Shown here piece by piece: positions 31,825 to 41,193 of a stretch of 57,468 nt of DNA; within the stretch, counting starts at the first letter, position 1; every line of letters begins with the position of its first letter. Under the pieces are notes generated by a model. That model did not search any database, was not told where the DNA came from, and saw nothing but the letters and a program-made list of their open reading frames with translations. The translations under genes and the position numbers were made by a program. Origin of the DNA: Candidatus Edwardsiibacteriota bacterium (GTDB lineage Bacteria > Edwardsbacteria > AC1 > EtOH8); NCBI GenBank assembly GCA_025453955.1, contig JALOPJ010000003.1:1-57468 (forward strand), read 5' to 3'.

Positions 31825-32082
31825 CAATGCCCGGACCACGGCTGCGATCTCCCTTTACACCCCACCGCGAAAGATGTAAAAAAGACCACTTAGTGGACGA
31901 AAAAGGCGTGAGCGTGCTTAAACAATAACATCAACAACGAACCGTAACTTGCACATTGGATAGCTAATGGAATATTGCGCAGTAGGCTTCGAATCAATGG
32001 TTTCTTCTTACGAGAACTTCGCGCTGACCGTTGCGCTACGCTGGCTTTATGCAATACTGTACAGGAAAAAACCGGATGCAAG

Positions 32083-32856
32083 TCATTCAGCGGCCCGCCG
32101 GGCCTTGCTTCCCAGGACGATTGCCGTGACTAGGGCCGCGGCCAGCAGGGCGACGCTCACCCACTGGTTGTTGGTCAGGCCCAGCGCGGCGACCTGCGAC
32201 CGCTCGTAATGCCGCAGGAAGTCCAGGAAGAAGCGCCACACCGAATACAGCGCGACGAACCCGCAGATCAGCAGTCCCGGGACGGTCCTGCGCCGCGCCA
32301 GGTGCAGGAACAGGGCGAATGCCGCGAACCCGAACGCCGCCTCGTACAGCTGGGTGGGCTGCAGCGCGCAGCCCATCGACCCCGCTGCGCTGCCGGCCGG
32401 GAAGGTCACCGCCCAGGGCAGCTGCGACGGCTTGCCGTAGCAGCAGCCGTTGAGGAAACAGCCCAGCCGTCCCAGGCCGATGCCCAGCGCGAACGCGGGG
32501 GCGATCAGGTCGGACATCGTCCAGATCGGCAGCTGGCGCCGGGCCATGCAGGCGAATCCCGCCGGCACCGCCAGCAGCACGCCGCCGTAGAAGGTCAACC
32601 CGCCCTCCCACACCGCCAGCACCGACCACCAGCAGCCGCGGTAGTCGTCGAGGTGCGACAGCACGTAGAAGGCGCGCGACCCGACCACCGCCGCGGCCAT
32701 GATCACCAGGGCGCAGTCCAGCACGGCGTCGCGGTCGAGGCCGCGGGCCGCGGCCAGGCGCTCGATCAGCAGCGTGCCGGCCAGGAAGGACAGCGCCAGC
32801 GCCAGGCCGTAGCTGTGGAGGGTCAGCGGACCGATGGAGACGATGTCGGGCAGCAT
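32083..32856 (-). CDS. lgt: Prolipoprotein diacylglyceryl transferase
   Basis: 257-residue inner-membrane enzyme that attaches diacylglycerol from phosphatidylglycerol to the lipobox Cys of prolipoproteins. The family signature GIGLGRLGCFLNGCCYG is near residue 125, followed by LQPTQLYEA and RFFLDFLR. About seven hydrophobic helices. It is the last gene of the mreBCD-mrdA-rodA operon, 29 bases after rodA. Several lipoprotein substrates are encoded in the window. Confidence 0.95.
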   Translation of the reverse strand: MLPDIVSIGPLTLHSYGLALALSFLAGTLLIERLAAARGLDRDAVLDCALVIMAAAVVGSRAFYVLSHLDDYRGCWWSVLAVWEGGLTFYGGVLLAVPAGFACMARRQLPIWTMSDLIAPAFALGIGLGRLGCFLNGCCYGKPSQLPWAVTFPAGSAAGSMGCALQPTQLYEAAFGFAAFALFLHLARRRTVPGLLICGFVALYSVWRFFLDFLRHYERSQVAALGLTNNQWVSVALLAAALVTAIVLGSKARRAAE

Positions 32857-32885
32857 GGTGCGGTGCGGTCGATTCTAGAGAATGG

Positions 32886-34115
32886 TCAGTATTCGTAGCG
32901 GCGCAGGCCGATGCCCAGCACGATCCCGGCCATGGCCAGCATGGTGATCACCGCCGAGCCGCCGTAGCTGACGAACGGCAGCGGGATGCCGGTGACCGGC
33001 ATCACGCCCAGGGTCATGCCGATGTTCAGCACCACGTTGAAGCCGATCACCGTGACGATGCCGGTCGCCGCCAGCGAGGCGAACCGGTTGCGGGTCTGGC
33101 GGGCGATCTGGATGCCGCGGTACAGCAGCCAGCCGTACAGCAGCAGCAGCAGCAGCACGCCCCACAGGCCCAGCTCCTCGCCGATGGTCGAAAAGATGAA
33201 ATCGGTATGCTGGGCGGGCAGGAACGAGAGCTTCTTCTGGGTGCCCTGCAGGAACCCCTTGCCGGCGAGGCCGCCCGAGCCGATGGCGATCTTCGACTGC
33301 AGCACGTGCCATCCCGACCCGCGGGGGTCGATGCCGGGATTGAGGAAGATCAGGATCCGTTTCTGCTGGTACTCCTTGAGGCCGTGCCACAGCCAGGGCG
33401 ACAGCGACCCGATGGCGATGTTCAGCAGGAACAGCGGCAGGGCGGCGGCGAACCGCACGCGGAACAGCAGGAACGCGCCGAACAGCACGGCGACGAACAC
33501 CAGGAAGCTGGGCATCGAGAACACCGCGACCATCGAGAGCAGCGGCGACAGCAGGAAGAAGATGTCGCGCAGCGGCGTTCCCCGCCAGAACAGCACGGCC
33601 AGCAGGATCACCGGGAAGGACAGCGACGTGCCGAGGTCGGGCTCGATCAGCACCAGGGCCATCGGCGCCGCGGTCAGGACGATCGGCAGCCCGTAGCGCA
33701 GGACGAAGCTCCGGGCCTTGCGCCACTTGTCGGAGACGGACGCCAGCAGGAAGATGGTCGCCAGCTTGGCCAGCTCCGACGGCTGGGCCTGGAAGAATCC
33801 CAGGTCGATCCAGCGGTGGGTCCGCTGGTGCGCCGGCAGGAACAGCACCAGCACCAACAGGCCGAGCGCCGCCAGGTACAGCGGCCAGGCGAACGCCTCC
33901 CAGTACCGGAACGGCAGCGCCGCGCCGAGGGCCATGGCCAGGAGGCCCAGGGCGACCCACAACAATTGGCGCTGCCACAGCCCGGCCAGCGCTGGCTGGT
34001 CGACCTGGGTGGCGCTGTAGACGGAGAGCACGCCGGCCGCGGACAGCAGCACCACGGCCGCCAGCAGGCCGCCGTCGAGGTCGCGGCTGAAGCCGAGGGA
34101 GCGTCCGCCGGTCAT
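32886..34115 (-). CDS. rodA: RodA, SEDS-family peptidoglycan glycosyltransferase
   Basis: 409 residues, about ten membrane helices. Conserved SEDS parts are visible: THRWIDLGFFQAQPSELAKL, LIEPDLGTSLSF, GSGGLAGKGFLQGTQ, LPAQHTDFIFSTIGEE and the closing PLPFVSYGGSAVI. It polymerises lipid II glycan strands in the elongation complex with the class B PBP encoded just upstream. The ATG overlaps the mrdA stop (ATGA), so the pair is co-translated. Normal length for the family. Confidence 0.96.
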   Translation of the reverse strand: MTGGRSLGFSRDLDGGLLAAVVLLSAAGVLSVYSATQVDQPALAGLWQRQLLWVALGLLAMALGAALPFRYWEAFAWPLYLAALGLLVLVLFLPAHQRTHRWIDLGFFQAQPSELAKLATIFLLASVSDKWRKARSFVLRYGLPIVLTAAPMALVLIEPDLGTSLSFPVILLAVLFWRGTPLRDIFFLLSPLLSMVAVFSMPSFLVFVAVLFGAFLLFRVRFAAALPLFLLNIAIGSLSPWLWHGLKEYQQKRILIFLNPGIDPRGSGWHVLQSKIAIGSGGLAGKGFLQGTQKKLSFLPAQHTDFIFSTIGEELGLWGVLLLLLLYGWLLYRGIQIARQTRNRFASLAATGIVTVIGFNVVLNIGMTLGVMPVTGIPLPFVSYGGSAVITMLAMAGIVLGIGLRRYEY

Positions 34116-35920
34116 TCGGCGGCCAGCGTCGCCTGTCCCGGCGACCGGGGCTGGCGGCGTCCCAGGTAGGTACGGACGATGCTGCCGGCGATGGGCGCCG
34201 CCACCGCCGAGCCGTGGCCGGCGTTCTCGACCAGCACGGCGACCGCGATCGACGGGCGATCGGCCGGAGCGAAGCAGGCGAACCAGGAATGGTCCTCGCC
34301 GTGGGGATTCTGGGCGGTGCCGGTCTTTCCCGCCACCGCCACCCCGGCCACCCGCGCCGCGCCCCCGGTGCCGCCCGGTTGGTTGACCACGTCGGCCAGC
34401 GCCCGCTTCAGCGCCGCGATGGTCGCCGGCGAGAGGGGCAGCCGGTCGTAGATCTTGAGCTCCTTGCGGAACACCGCCCCCTCGGCGGTCTCGGCGGAGA
34501 CCAGCAGATGCGGTTTCCAGCGCTGGCCGTCGTTGCCGATGGCGCCGTAGAGCGACGCCAGCTGCAGCGGCGTCACCATCAGCTCGCCCTGCCCGATGGC
34601 CATGTTGGCGGCGACGCCCCCCCGCCAGCTGCCCGGACCGGTGCGACGCCGGTACCAGGAACTGTCCGGCACCAGCCCCGGGCTCTCGATCGGCAGGTCG
34701 ACCCGGGTGCGGTCGCCCAGCCCCATCCGGCGCGACCACCGGGCCATCCGCTCGACGGTCAGCGCCAGCCCCAGCTGGTAGAAATAGACGTCGCAGGAAT
34801 GGACCATCGCCCCGTGCAGGTCCAGCGACCCGTGCCCCCCCTTGTCCCAGCACTTGAACACCCGGTTGCCGATCCGCAGCGAACCGCCGCAGGCCCGCGG
34901 CATCCGGCCGTCCGCCGTGATCAGCGACTCCTCGAGCGCCGCCGCCGCGGTGACCACCTTGAAGGTCGATCCCGGCGGGTAGGCGCTGCGGACGGCGCGG
35001 TCCCACATCGGGAAATCCGGATCGTTGGCCAGCCGGTTCCAGTCGGCGGCGCGGATGCCGGTGGCGAACTGGTTGGGATCGAAGTTGGGACGGCTGACCA
35101 GGGCCAGGATCCTGCCGGTGGACGGCTCGATGGCGACGGCGGCCCCCTTCTGGCCGACGGCGAACAGGCTTTCGGCCGCCAGCTGCAGGCCCCAGTCGAT
35201 CGAGAGGCGCAGCGTGGATCCCGGCACCGGCTCCACCGGCTCCAGCGCCTGCGGCGCTCCCCGTTCCCGTCCCCGGGCATCGACCTCGTACAGCTCGTAC
35301 CCGTCGCTGCCCCGCAGGATGTTCTCGTACTGCTGCTCCAGGCTGCCCTTCCCCAGGAAATCGTCGAGGCCGTACCCGTAGTCCCGCAGCGAATCGTACT
35401 GGTTGACCGCGATCCTGCCGGTGAACCCCAGCAGATGGCTGCCGACCGGGCCGAAACATGCCCGCCGCAGCGACGCGGTCTCGATCCGCAGCCCCGGCAG
35501 GTCATCGAGGTGCTCCTCGATCCGGGCCAGCAGCGGCGGCGGCAGGTCGCGAACCAGCACCACCGGATCGCGCGGGAATTGCCGGCGCTGACCGGTGACG
35601 GCGGCGAACATGGCGGCGCTGTCCAGCGCCAGCAGCGACGCCGCGCGGGACACCGGCGCGGCCCAGTCCGCGGTCGCGAACAGCACCAGATTGAACCCCG
35701 GGCGGCTTTCGGCGATGATGACGCTGTCGGCCGTGAGCACCAGGCCGCGCGGGGCGGCCAGGTCGATCCGCCGCAGGCGGTTCTGCCGGGACAGCATCCC
35801 GTACTTCGAGGAATCGAACACCTGCAGCTGGGCGCTGCGCACCAGCAGCAGGGACAACGCCGCGCCGCAGATGGCCATCAGCGCCAGCGTCCGCTCCCGG
35901 GATCCGATCTCCTGGGCCAT
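34112..35920 (-). CDS. mrdA: Penicillin-binding protein 2 (elongasome transpeptidase)
   Basis: 602 residues. Short cytoplasmic tail, single membrane helix (about 12-30), PBP dimerisation domain (50-230) and transpeptidase domain (about 255-585). Active-site motifs: SxxK in YPPGSTFKVV, the SxN position read as HSCDVYF (Cys-Asp instead of the Asn form, as in other PBP2 proteins) and KTG in AGKTGTAQNP. Cross-links peptidoglycan with RodA. It lies 3 bases after mreD. Confidence 0.96.
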   Translation of the reverse strand: MAQEIGSRERTLALMAICGAALSLLLVRSAQLQVFDSSKYGMLSRQNRLRRIDLAAPRGLVLTADSVIIAESRPGFNLVLFATADWAAPVSRAASLLALDSAAMFAAVTGQRRQFPRDPVVLVRDLPPPLLARIEEHLDDLPGLRIETASLRRACFGPVGSHLLGFTGRIAVNQYDSLRDYGYGLDDFLGKGSLEQQYENILRGSDGYELYEVDARGRERGAPQALEPVEPVPGSTLRLSIDWGLQLAAESLFAVGQKGAAVAIEPSTGRILALVSRPNFDPNQFATGIRAADWNRLANDPDFPMWDRAVRSAYPPGSTFKVVTAAAALEESLITADGRMPRACGGSLRIGNRVFKCWDKGGHGSLDLHGAMVHSCDVYFYQLGLALTVERMARWSRRMGLGDRTRVDLPIESPGLVPDSSWYRRRTGPGSWRGGVAANMAIGQGELMVTPLQLASLYGAIGNDGQRWKPHLLVSAETAEGAVFRKELKIYDRLPLSPATIAALKRALADVVNQPGGTGGAARVAGVAVAGKTGTAQNPHGEDHSWFACFAPADRPSIAVAVLVENAGHGSAVAAPIAGSIVRTYLGRRQPRSPGQATLAAE

Positions 35921-35923
35921 CGG

Positions 35924-36412
35924 CTAGCGCTCCCTGCCGGACGGTCGCGGGAACAGCAGGCGGTTGTACAGCGGCAGCAGCAGCACCGCCGCCGCCGCGG
36001 TATAGACAGCCGAGCCGATGCCGTGGCGCAGCAGGATCGACAGGTAGCCGCCGCCCGACCGCAGCGAGGCGATCACCGGCACCACCGCCAATGCCAGGGC
36101 CGCCGCGGCCGCCACCTGCCCCGCCAGCTTCTCCGGATACAGCCGGTCGCGCACGGCGCCGCCGGCGAAACCGGCCACCGTGTAGCAGGCGGCGCACAAT
36201 CCCATCGTCGCGGGGTGGTAGCAGTCGGCCAGAAATCCTCCCAGGAACCCGATCCGCATCGCCGCCAGCGGGCCGATCCGCAACGCGGCCAGCATCACCA
36301 GGATGCACAGCAGGTCGGGGGCCATCCCGGCGACGGTGATGGCGCCCCCCAGCGCCGACTGCAGGAAGACGCTGAGCCAGGCCGCGAAGATTGCCAGGAT
36401 GCCCCGCCTCAT
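35924..36412 (-). CDS. mreD: Rod-shape determining protein MreD
   Basis: 162 residues, small polytopic membrane protein with about five hydrophobic helices (LAIFAAWLSVFLQSAL, MRIGFLGGFLADCYHP and others). The GFLADC segment is the usual conserved MreD stretch. It connects MreC with the RodA-PBP2 pair. The ATG overlaps the mreC stop (ATGA). Confidence 0.9.
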   Translation of the reverse strand: MRRGILAIFAAWLSVFLQSALGGAITVAGMAPDLLCILVMLAALRIGPLAAMRIGFLGGFLADCYHPATMGLCAACYTVAGFAGGAVRDRLYPEKLAGQVAAAAALALAVVPVIASLRSGGGYLSILLRHGIGSAVYTAAAAVLLLPLYNRLLFPRPSGRER

Positions 36413-37362
36413 TCGCCCCGCTCCGGGAGCATTTGCAGCGTCTCCGGCAGCTCCACCCTGGTCGCGGGGACGCTGATCCGCAGCGCGGCGGGCGGTTCGG
36501 CCCGCCGCCGTCGCGGCGGGACCGGCGGTACGCCCGGGACGGCCGCCGGTTCCAGCGAGGCCGGCCGGCCGTGGTCCCCGCCGGTGATCACGAACAGGTG
36601 GGTCAGGCGGTTGATGTCGAGCGCCGGGCTGACGTCGATCAGGCAGGTCAGGCTGCTCTTGCGGGTGGTGACGCCGGAGACGGTCCCCAGCGGCAGCCCG
36701 AACGGGAACAGCTGGCCGTAGCCGGAACTGACGATGGTGTCCCCCACGCGGACATCGCTGCGCAGCGGCACCCGGTCCAGGATGCAGTGCGTCCCTCCCG
36801 CCGTGCGGAACACGCCCAGCACCCTGCTGCGCAGGTCGATGGCGCTGACCCGCGACTGGGGGTCGAAGACGGTGCGGACGGTGGCCGATCCGCCCTGCAC
36901 CGCCGTCACCGCTCCCACCACGCCGTCGGGCGCGAAAACGATCATGCCCGGCCGCAGGCCGTCATCCGAACCGCGGTCGATCCGCAGGTCCGGCGTCAGC
37001 AGGGCCGGTTCGCGCCCCGACACCTGTGCCGTCACCACGGTCCAGGCGCCGCGCTCCCGCAGCGACAGCAGCGACCGCAGGCGGTCGTTCTCGAGGCGGG
37101 CCTCGGTCAGCCTGATGGCGGTCAGCCGGGCCGCGGCCAGCTGGTCGCGGAGCGATTCGTTCTCGCGCCACGACGACCGCAACGACCGCAGCTGGAACGC
37201 CGGCAGCTCCAGCGGGGCGAAGCAGATCCGCACCACGCCGTCCCCCAGGCCCTGCCGCCATTCGGACGGGAAGGCCGAGAGCACGAGGCTGGCCAGCAGC
37301 AACGCCGCCAGCAGGGCGACATCGTGCCGGCGCAGCAATTTGACGGAGCCGAGGCGGATCAC
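36409..37362 (-). CDS. mreC: Rod-shape determining protein MreC
   Basis: 317 residues. One N-terminal membrane helix (about 14-32), a coiled coil (55-105, LRDQLAAARLTAIRLTEARL), then the two beta domains with VDRG-type IDRGSDDGLRPGMIVF and SGYGQLFPFGLPLG. The C-terminus has a Pro/Arg-rich tail (PGVPPVPPRRRRAEPP) beyond the usual end. The start codon is GTG with a poor ribosome site. Periplasmic scaffold that activates PBP2. Confidence 0.93.
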   Translation of the reverse strand: MIRLGSVKLLRRHDVALLAALLLASLVLSAFPSEWRQGLGDGVVRICFAPLELPAFQLRSLRSSWRENESLRDQLAAARLTAIRLTEARLENDRLRSLLSLRERGAWTVVTAQVSGREPALLTPDLRIDRGSDDGLRPGMIVFAPDGVVGAVTAVQGGSATVRTVFDPQSRVSAIDLRSRVLGVFRTAGGTHCILDRVPLRSDVRVGDTIVSSGYGQLFPFGLPLGTVSGVTTRKSSLTCLIDVSPALDINRLTHLFVITGGDHGRPASLEPAAVPGVPPVPPRRRRAEPPAALRISVPATRVELPETLQMLPERGE

Positions 37363-37387
37363 GGCGTCACCGGGCGTTCCTGCCGCG

Positions 37388-38440
37388 TCATTCCTTGCGG
37401 CTCTGCATCAGCACCTTGTGGTGCCGCTCCGGGTTCTCCAGCACCTTGCCGGCGCCCAGCACGATGCACTCGCGGGTCTGCTCGGCCACCCGGATCGACA
37501 GGTTGGTCTCCTCCCGCAGCAGGGCGTCCAGGCCCTTGAGCAGCGACCCGCCGCCGGTCATCACGATGCCGGTGTCGACGATGTCGGCCGCCAGCTCGGG
37601 CGGCGTCTGCTCCAGCGCCCGCTTCACCGCCACCACGATGGCGTTGACCGGCTCGCGCAGGGCCTCGCGGATCTCCTCGCTGCGGATCTTGATGGCCCGG
37701 GGGATGCCGCTCACCAGGTCGCGGCCCTTGACCTCCATCTCCCGGCTCTCCTCCACCGGGAAGGCCGAGCCGATCTTGATCTTGATGTCCTCGGCGGTCT
37801 GCTCGCCGATCAGCACGCTGTAGTTCTTGCGCAGGTACTCGACGATGGCGTCGTCCATCTCGTCGCCGGCGATGCGGATCGACGTGTTGGAGACGATCCC
37901 GGACAGGGCGATCACGGCGATCTCGGTGGTGCCGCCGCCGATGTCGATCACCATGCTGCCGACGGCCGAGTCCACCGGCAGGCCGACGCCGATGGCGGCC
38001 GAGATCGGCTCGGCGATCAGGAAGACCTCGCGGGCCCCGGCGTGCTCGGCCGAGTCGCGCACGGCGCGCTTCTCCACCTCGGTGATGCCCGACGGCACGC
38101 AGATGATCACCCGCGGCCGCACGATGGTGCGCCGTTTCTGGGCCATCTTGATGAAGGCCCGCAGCATCTCCTCGCAGATCTCGAAGTCGGCGATCACGCC
38201 GTCCTTCATCGGCCGGATGGCCTTGATCTCGTCGGGCGTGCGGCCCAGCATCCGCTTGGCCTCGTCGCCCACGGCGATGGCCACCCCGGTCTTCTTCTCG
38301 ATGGCCACCACCGACGGCTGGTGCAGCACGATGCCCTTGCCCTCGACGTAGACCAGCGTGCTGGCCGTGCCCAGGTCGACGGCCATGTCGTGCGAGATGA
38401 CTCCCGAGAAGAAATCCTTCAGGTCGGCAAGTGTGAACAT
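37388..38440 (-). CDS. mreB: Rod-shape determining actin homologue MreB
   Basis: 350 residues of the actin fold. Phosphate-1 loop VDLGTASTLVYV, connecting VPSGITEVEKRAV, phosphate-2 IDIGGGTTEIAVI and adenosine loop MTGGGSLLKGLD. The start MFTLADLKDF is preferred because GAGGAAGC lies upstream; an in-frame ATG seven codons earlier lacks this. First gene of the shape operon, so the organism is probably rod-shaped. It ends with a slightly extended HHKVLMQSRKE. Confidence 0.96.
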   Translation of the reverse strand: MFTLADLKDFFSGVISHDMAVDLGTASTLVYVEGKGIVLHQPSVVAIEKKTGVAIAVGDEAKRMLGRTPDEIKAIRPMKDGVIADFEICEEMLRAFIKMAQKRRTIVRPRVIICVPSGITEVEKRAVRDSAEHAGAREVFLIAEPISAAIGVGLPVDSAVGSMVIDIGGGTTEIAVIALSGIVSNTSIRIAGDEMDDAIVEYLRKNYSVLIGEQTAEDIKIKIGSAFPVEESREMEVKGRDLVSGIPRAIKIRSEEIREALREPVNAIVVAVKRALEQTPPELAADIVDTGIVMTGGGSLLKGLDALLREETNLSIRVAEQTRECIVLGAGKVLENPERHHKVLMQSRKE

Positions 38441-38493
38441 GCTTCCTCTATCCTGCTTCATTTAATTGTGCGTGAACGCTCCGGGGACCGGGG

Positions 38494-39294
38494 TCAGCTG
38501 CCGGCGCTTTCGTAGCGCCGGACGCCGCGGCGCCACACCGCGGCGGCGACCAAGGCCGCGGCCAGGGCCGCCAGCGGGGCCAGGACGACCATCGTCCCCG
38601 AGCCCGGCTTGCGCAGCAGCCAGGCCGACGGGTAGAACGCGGCGAAGGCGAACGGCACCACCCAGGTCAGCACCGACTGCAGCCATTTTCCGAAGATCGT
38701 CGCCGGGTAGCGGGCGAACCCCTCCAGCATCAGCACCACCGAGGCGATGCTGCCGCGGTCCCTGAACCAGAACGTCAGGCCGGCCAGGGCCGTGAACACG
38801 GCGGCGTAGATGGCGCAGCCGTTGGCCAGCGCCAGCGCCACCAGGGCCACCCGGCCGGGCGTCGGGTCCAGGTGCAGCTTTCCGGCGGCGTAGCCCGCCA
38901 TCAGCAGCCCCAGCAGCACGCCCGGCAGGTCCTCCAGGTCGATGCGCTCGGTCACCACCTGGAAGTAGCTGCCCAGCGGCCGCAGCAGCACCCGGTCGAA
39001 CCCGCCCTCCAGGATGTAGCGGCCGGACAGCTCGAACAGGTTGGTGAACAGCACGTTGAACAACCCGAACACGGCCTGGGCGATGCCGAAGATGAACAGG
39101 ATCTCGTGGCGGCCCCAGCCGCGGATCTGCGGGATCCGCGCCGTGAGCGACGTGATGAACAGCACGCCGATCAGCTGGATCATCAGGTTGGCGGTGAAGC
39201 CCACCCAGAAGTCGGCCCGGTAGGCCATCCGCGACTTGACCGTGTTGGCCAGGTAGGCCCCGTACAGCTGGCTGTAGAAGAAAAAACGTTTCAT
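38494..39294 (-). CDS. ABC-2 family permease (DUF990-like), subunit 2
   Basis: 266 residues, about six membrane helices, with the ABC-2 family 6 pattern: MAYRADFWVGFTANLMIQL, GIAQAVFGLFNVLFTNLFEL and the GGFDRVLLRPLGSYFQ loop. These exporters work as an ATPase plus two different permeases, exactly the three genes here (38494-41126). The start follows the partner permease by 22 bases. Substrate unknown; it precedes mreB by about 50 bases and could share its transcript. Confidence 0.88.
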   Translation of the reverse strand: MKRFFFYSQLYGAYLANTVKSRMAYRADFWVGFTANLMIQLIGVLFITSLTARIPQIRGWGRHEILFIFGIAQAVFGLFNVLFTNLFELSGRYILEGGFDRVLLRPLGSYFQVVTERIDLEDLPGVLLGLLMAGYAAGKLHLDPTPGRVALVALALANGCAIYAAVFTALAGLTFWFRDRGSIASVVLMLEGFARYPATIFGKWLQSVLTWVVPFAFAAFYPSAWLLRKPGSGTMVVLAPLAALAAALVAAAVWRRGVRRYESAGS

Positions 39295-39315
39295 CGCGTC
39301 ATGCCGGCATACCGC

Positions 39316-40116
39316 TCATCCCCCCTGGATCTCCAGCCGCTTGATGGCGAAGTGCCACAGCAGCTGCCCGGCGGCGTAGATGATGATGATCCACATCACC
39401 TGCAGCAGCACGCCCTGGTGCACCCGCGACAGCGGCTCCATCCCCAGGTAGATCCGCAGCGGCACGTAGGCGATGTACTTGAACGGCAGCCAGAACAGCG
39501 CGCCCTGCACCCAGGCCGGGAAGAACGAGATCGGGATCATCACGCCGGAGAACACCTCCACCAGCATCTGCTTGAAGCGGAACACCCCCTCGTTGTTGCG
39601 GGTGAAGAACGCCATCAGGCCGGTCAGGTAGCTGATGCCGGCGTGCAGGAAGAAGCTCAGCACCACCGACAGCGGGAACAGGTACGGGCCCAGCCGGCCG
39701 CTGGGCGGCTTGATCGGGAACAGCAGCGAGGCCACCACGATGATCGGGAGCGTCATGAAGACGAACATGAACACCGCCCGGCCGAACGACCGGAAATAGT
39801 GGTAGAGCTGGAAGTTGGTCGGCTTGAGCAGGTCCATCACGATCGAGCCGTCGCGCACCGCGTCGCCGATCATCCGGTCGATGCGGTTGGCGAAGAAGGT
39901 CCGGGCCGACCAGCCGATCACCACGTAGGTCATCATCTGGCTCATGGTGAACCCGGCGATCACCGGGCGGCTGGCGAACACCGCCCGCCACAGGAAGTAG
40001 TTGAGCGCGATCACCAGCAGGTAGGACAGCACGTTCATCAGCACCTGGAAGCGGTGGGCCAGGTAGGCGATGAACCCGATCCGCATGAACTGCCAGTATT
40101 TCGCGACCTTCTTCAC
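39316..40116 (-). CDS. ABC-2 family permease, subunit 1
   Basis: 266 residues, about six membrane helices: FQVLMNVLSYLLVIALNYFL, FTMSQMMTYVVIGWSARTFF and the DGSIVMDLLKPTNFQLY loop analogous to subunit 2. The GTG start overlaps the ATPase stop (GTGA); an ATG ten codons in is an alternative. Forms a heterodimeric channel with subunit 2. Confidence 0.87.
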   Translation of the reverse strand: MKKVAKYWQFMRIGFIAYLAHRFQVLMNVLSYLLVIALNYFLWRAVFASRPVIAGFTMSQMMTYVVIGWSARTFFANRIDRMIGDAVRDGSIVMDLLKPTNFQLYHYFRSFGRAVFMFVFMTLPIIVVASLLFPIKPPSGRLGPYLFPLSVVLSFFLHAGISYLTGLMAFFTRNNEGVFRFKQMLVEVFSGVMIPISFFPAWVQGALFWLPFKYIAYVPLRIYLGMEPLSRVHQGVLLQVMWIIIIYAAGQLLWHFAIKRLEIQGG

Positions 40117-41126
40117 CGCGCGTCGCCCGGCGCCCCGCGGTCGTAGATCTGCCGGACGATCTCCTCGATGGCCGGCTCCTCCAGCTCCAGGTCGCGCACC
40201 TCCAGGGTGTCCAGCAGCAGCTGCATCAGCTGGGGCAGGTTGACCCGGCCCTTGCTGAACGACAGCTCCCAGCGGTAGGGGTCGAGCGCGGTGATGCCCA
40301 GCCGGTAGTCCTTGAGCAGCAGCATCATCTTGCTGGCGTTGATCGGGAAGATGGTCTCGACCAGCAGCCGCCGCGGGATGTCGACGCGCTCCTTCAGCTC
40401 GCGCAGGCCGCCGTCGTAGATCAGCTTCCCGGCGTCGATCATGATCACCCGGCTGCAGAGCTCCTCGATGTCGGACAGGTCGTGGGTGGTCAGGATCACC
40501 GTGGTGCCCTGCTGGCGGTTGGTCTCGCGGATGAAGTCGCGGATCGACGCCTTCACCGCCACGTCCAGGCCGATGGTGGGCTCGTCCAGGAACAGGATCG
40601 CCGGATTGTGCAGCAGCGACGCGGCCAGGTCGCAGCGCATCCGCTGGCCCAGCGACAGCTTGCGCACCGGGATGTTGAGCAGGTCCTCCAGGCCCAGCAC
40701 CTGGTTGAACTTCTTCAGCCGCTGCCGGTACTCGTCCCTGGGTATCTCGTAGATCTTCTGCAGCAGGTTGAAGGCCTCGATCACCGCGATGTCCCACCAC
40801 AGCTGGGTGCGCTGGCCGAACACCACGCCGATGGTGCGGACGTGGCGGTAGCGGTCCTTGTGCGGCACCAGCCCCTGCACCGCCAGCGAGCCCGCGGTCG
40901 GCACCAGGATGCCGGTCAGCATCTTGATGGTGGTCGACTTGCCGGCGCCGTTGGGCCCGATGTAGCCGATGATCTCGCCGCGCTCCACCGAGAGGTCGAT
41001 GCCGTCCACGGCGCGCACCACCTCGTACGTGCGGTGCCACAGGTCCTTGACCGCGCCGACCAGGCCCGGCCGCCGCCGGAACCGCTTGAAGTGCTTGCTG
41101 AGGCTGTGGGCTTCGATGATGGGCAT
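40113..41126 (-). CDS. ABC-2 exporter ATPase
   Basis: 337 residues. Walker A GYIGPNGAGKSTTIKML (about 54), family-typical VVFGQRTQLWWDI Q-loop, signature LSLGQRMRCDLAASLL, Walker B AILFLDEPTIGLD and H-loop TTHDLSD, then a regulatory extension of about 90 residues. The GQRTQLWWD stretch is characteristic of DUF990-linked ATPases. Heads the three-gene exporter operon. It follows the endonuclease-like gene by 67 bases. Confidence 0.95.
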   Translation of the reverse strand: MPIIEAHSLSKHFKRFRRRPGLVGAVKDLWHRTYEVVRAVDGIDLSVERGEIIGYIGPNGAGKSTTIKMLTGILVPTAGSLAVQGLVPHKDRYRHVRTIGVVFGQRTQLWWDIAVIEAFNLLQKIYEIPRDEYRQRLKKFNQVLGLEDLLNIPVRKLSLGQRMRCDLAASLLHNPAILFLDEPTIGLDVAVKASIRDFIRETNRQQGTTVILTTHDLSDIEELCSRVIMIDAGKLIYDGGLRELKERVDIPRRLLVETIFPINASKMMLLLKDYRLGITALDPYRWELSFSKGRVNLPQLMQLLLDTLEVRDLELEEPAIEEIVRQIYDRGAPGDAR

Positions 41127-41193
41127 CTTGCTGACAACGGAATAAATGCCGAAAAGGATGTAAATGCGACAAAGGTTGCTCGAATCTAGCCGA

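Larger units (their letters stand above)
31683..32082. other. Intergenic region between the PadR operon and lgt
   Basis: About 400 bases. Holds the padR promoter and dyad and the lgt terminator hairpin (31789-31824). A very short CCAC/GTGG hairpin with six T on the minus strand (31878-31896) may be a second weak terminator. The A/T-rich part 31900-32080 shows nothing recognisable. Confidence 0.6.

Noticed and set aside
31890-32082. Short plus- and minus-strand frames between padR and lgt
   Set aside because: No ribosome site, no family resemblance and A/T-rich composition; treated as non-coding.
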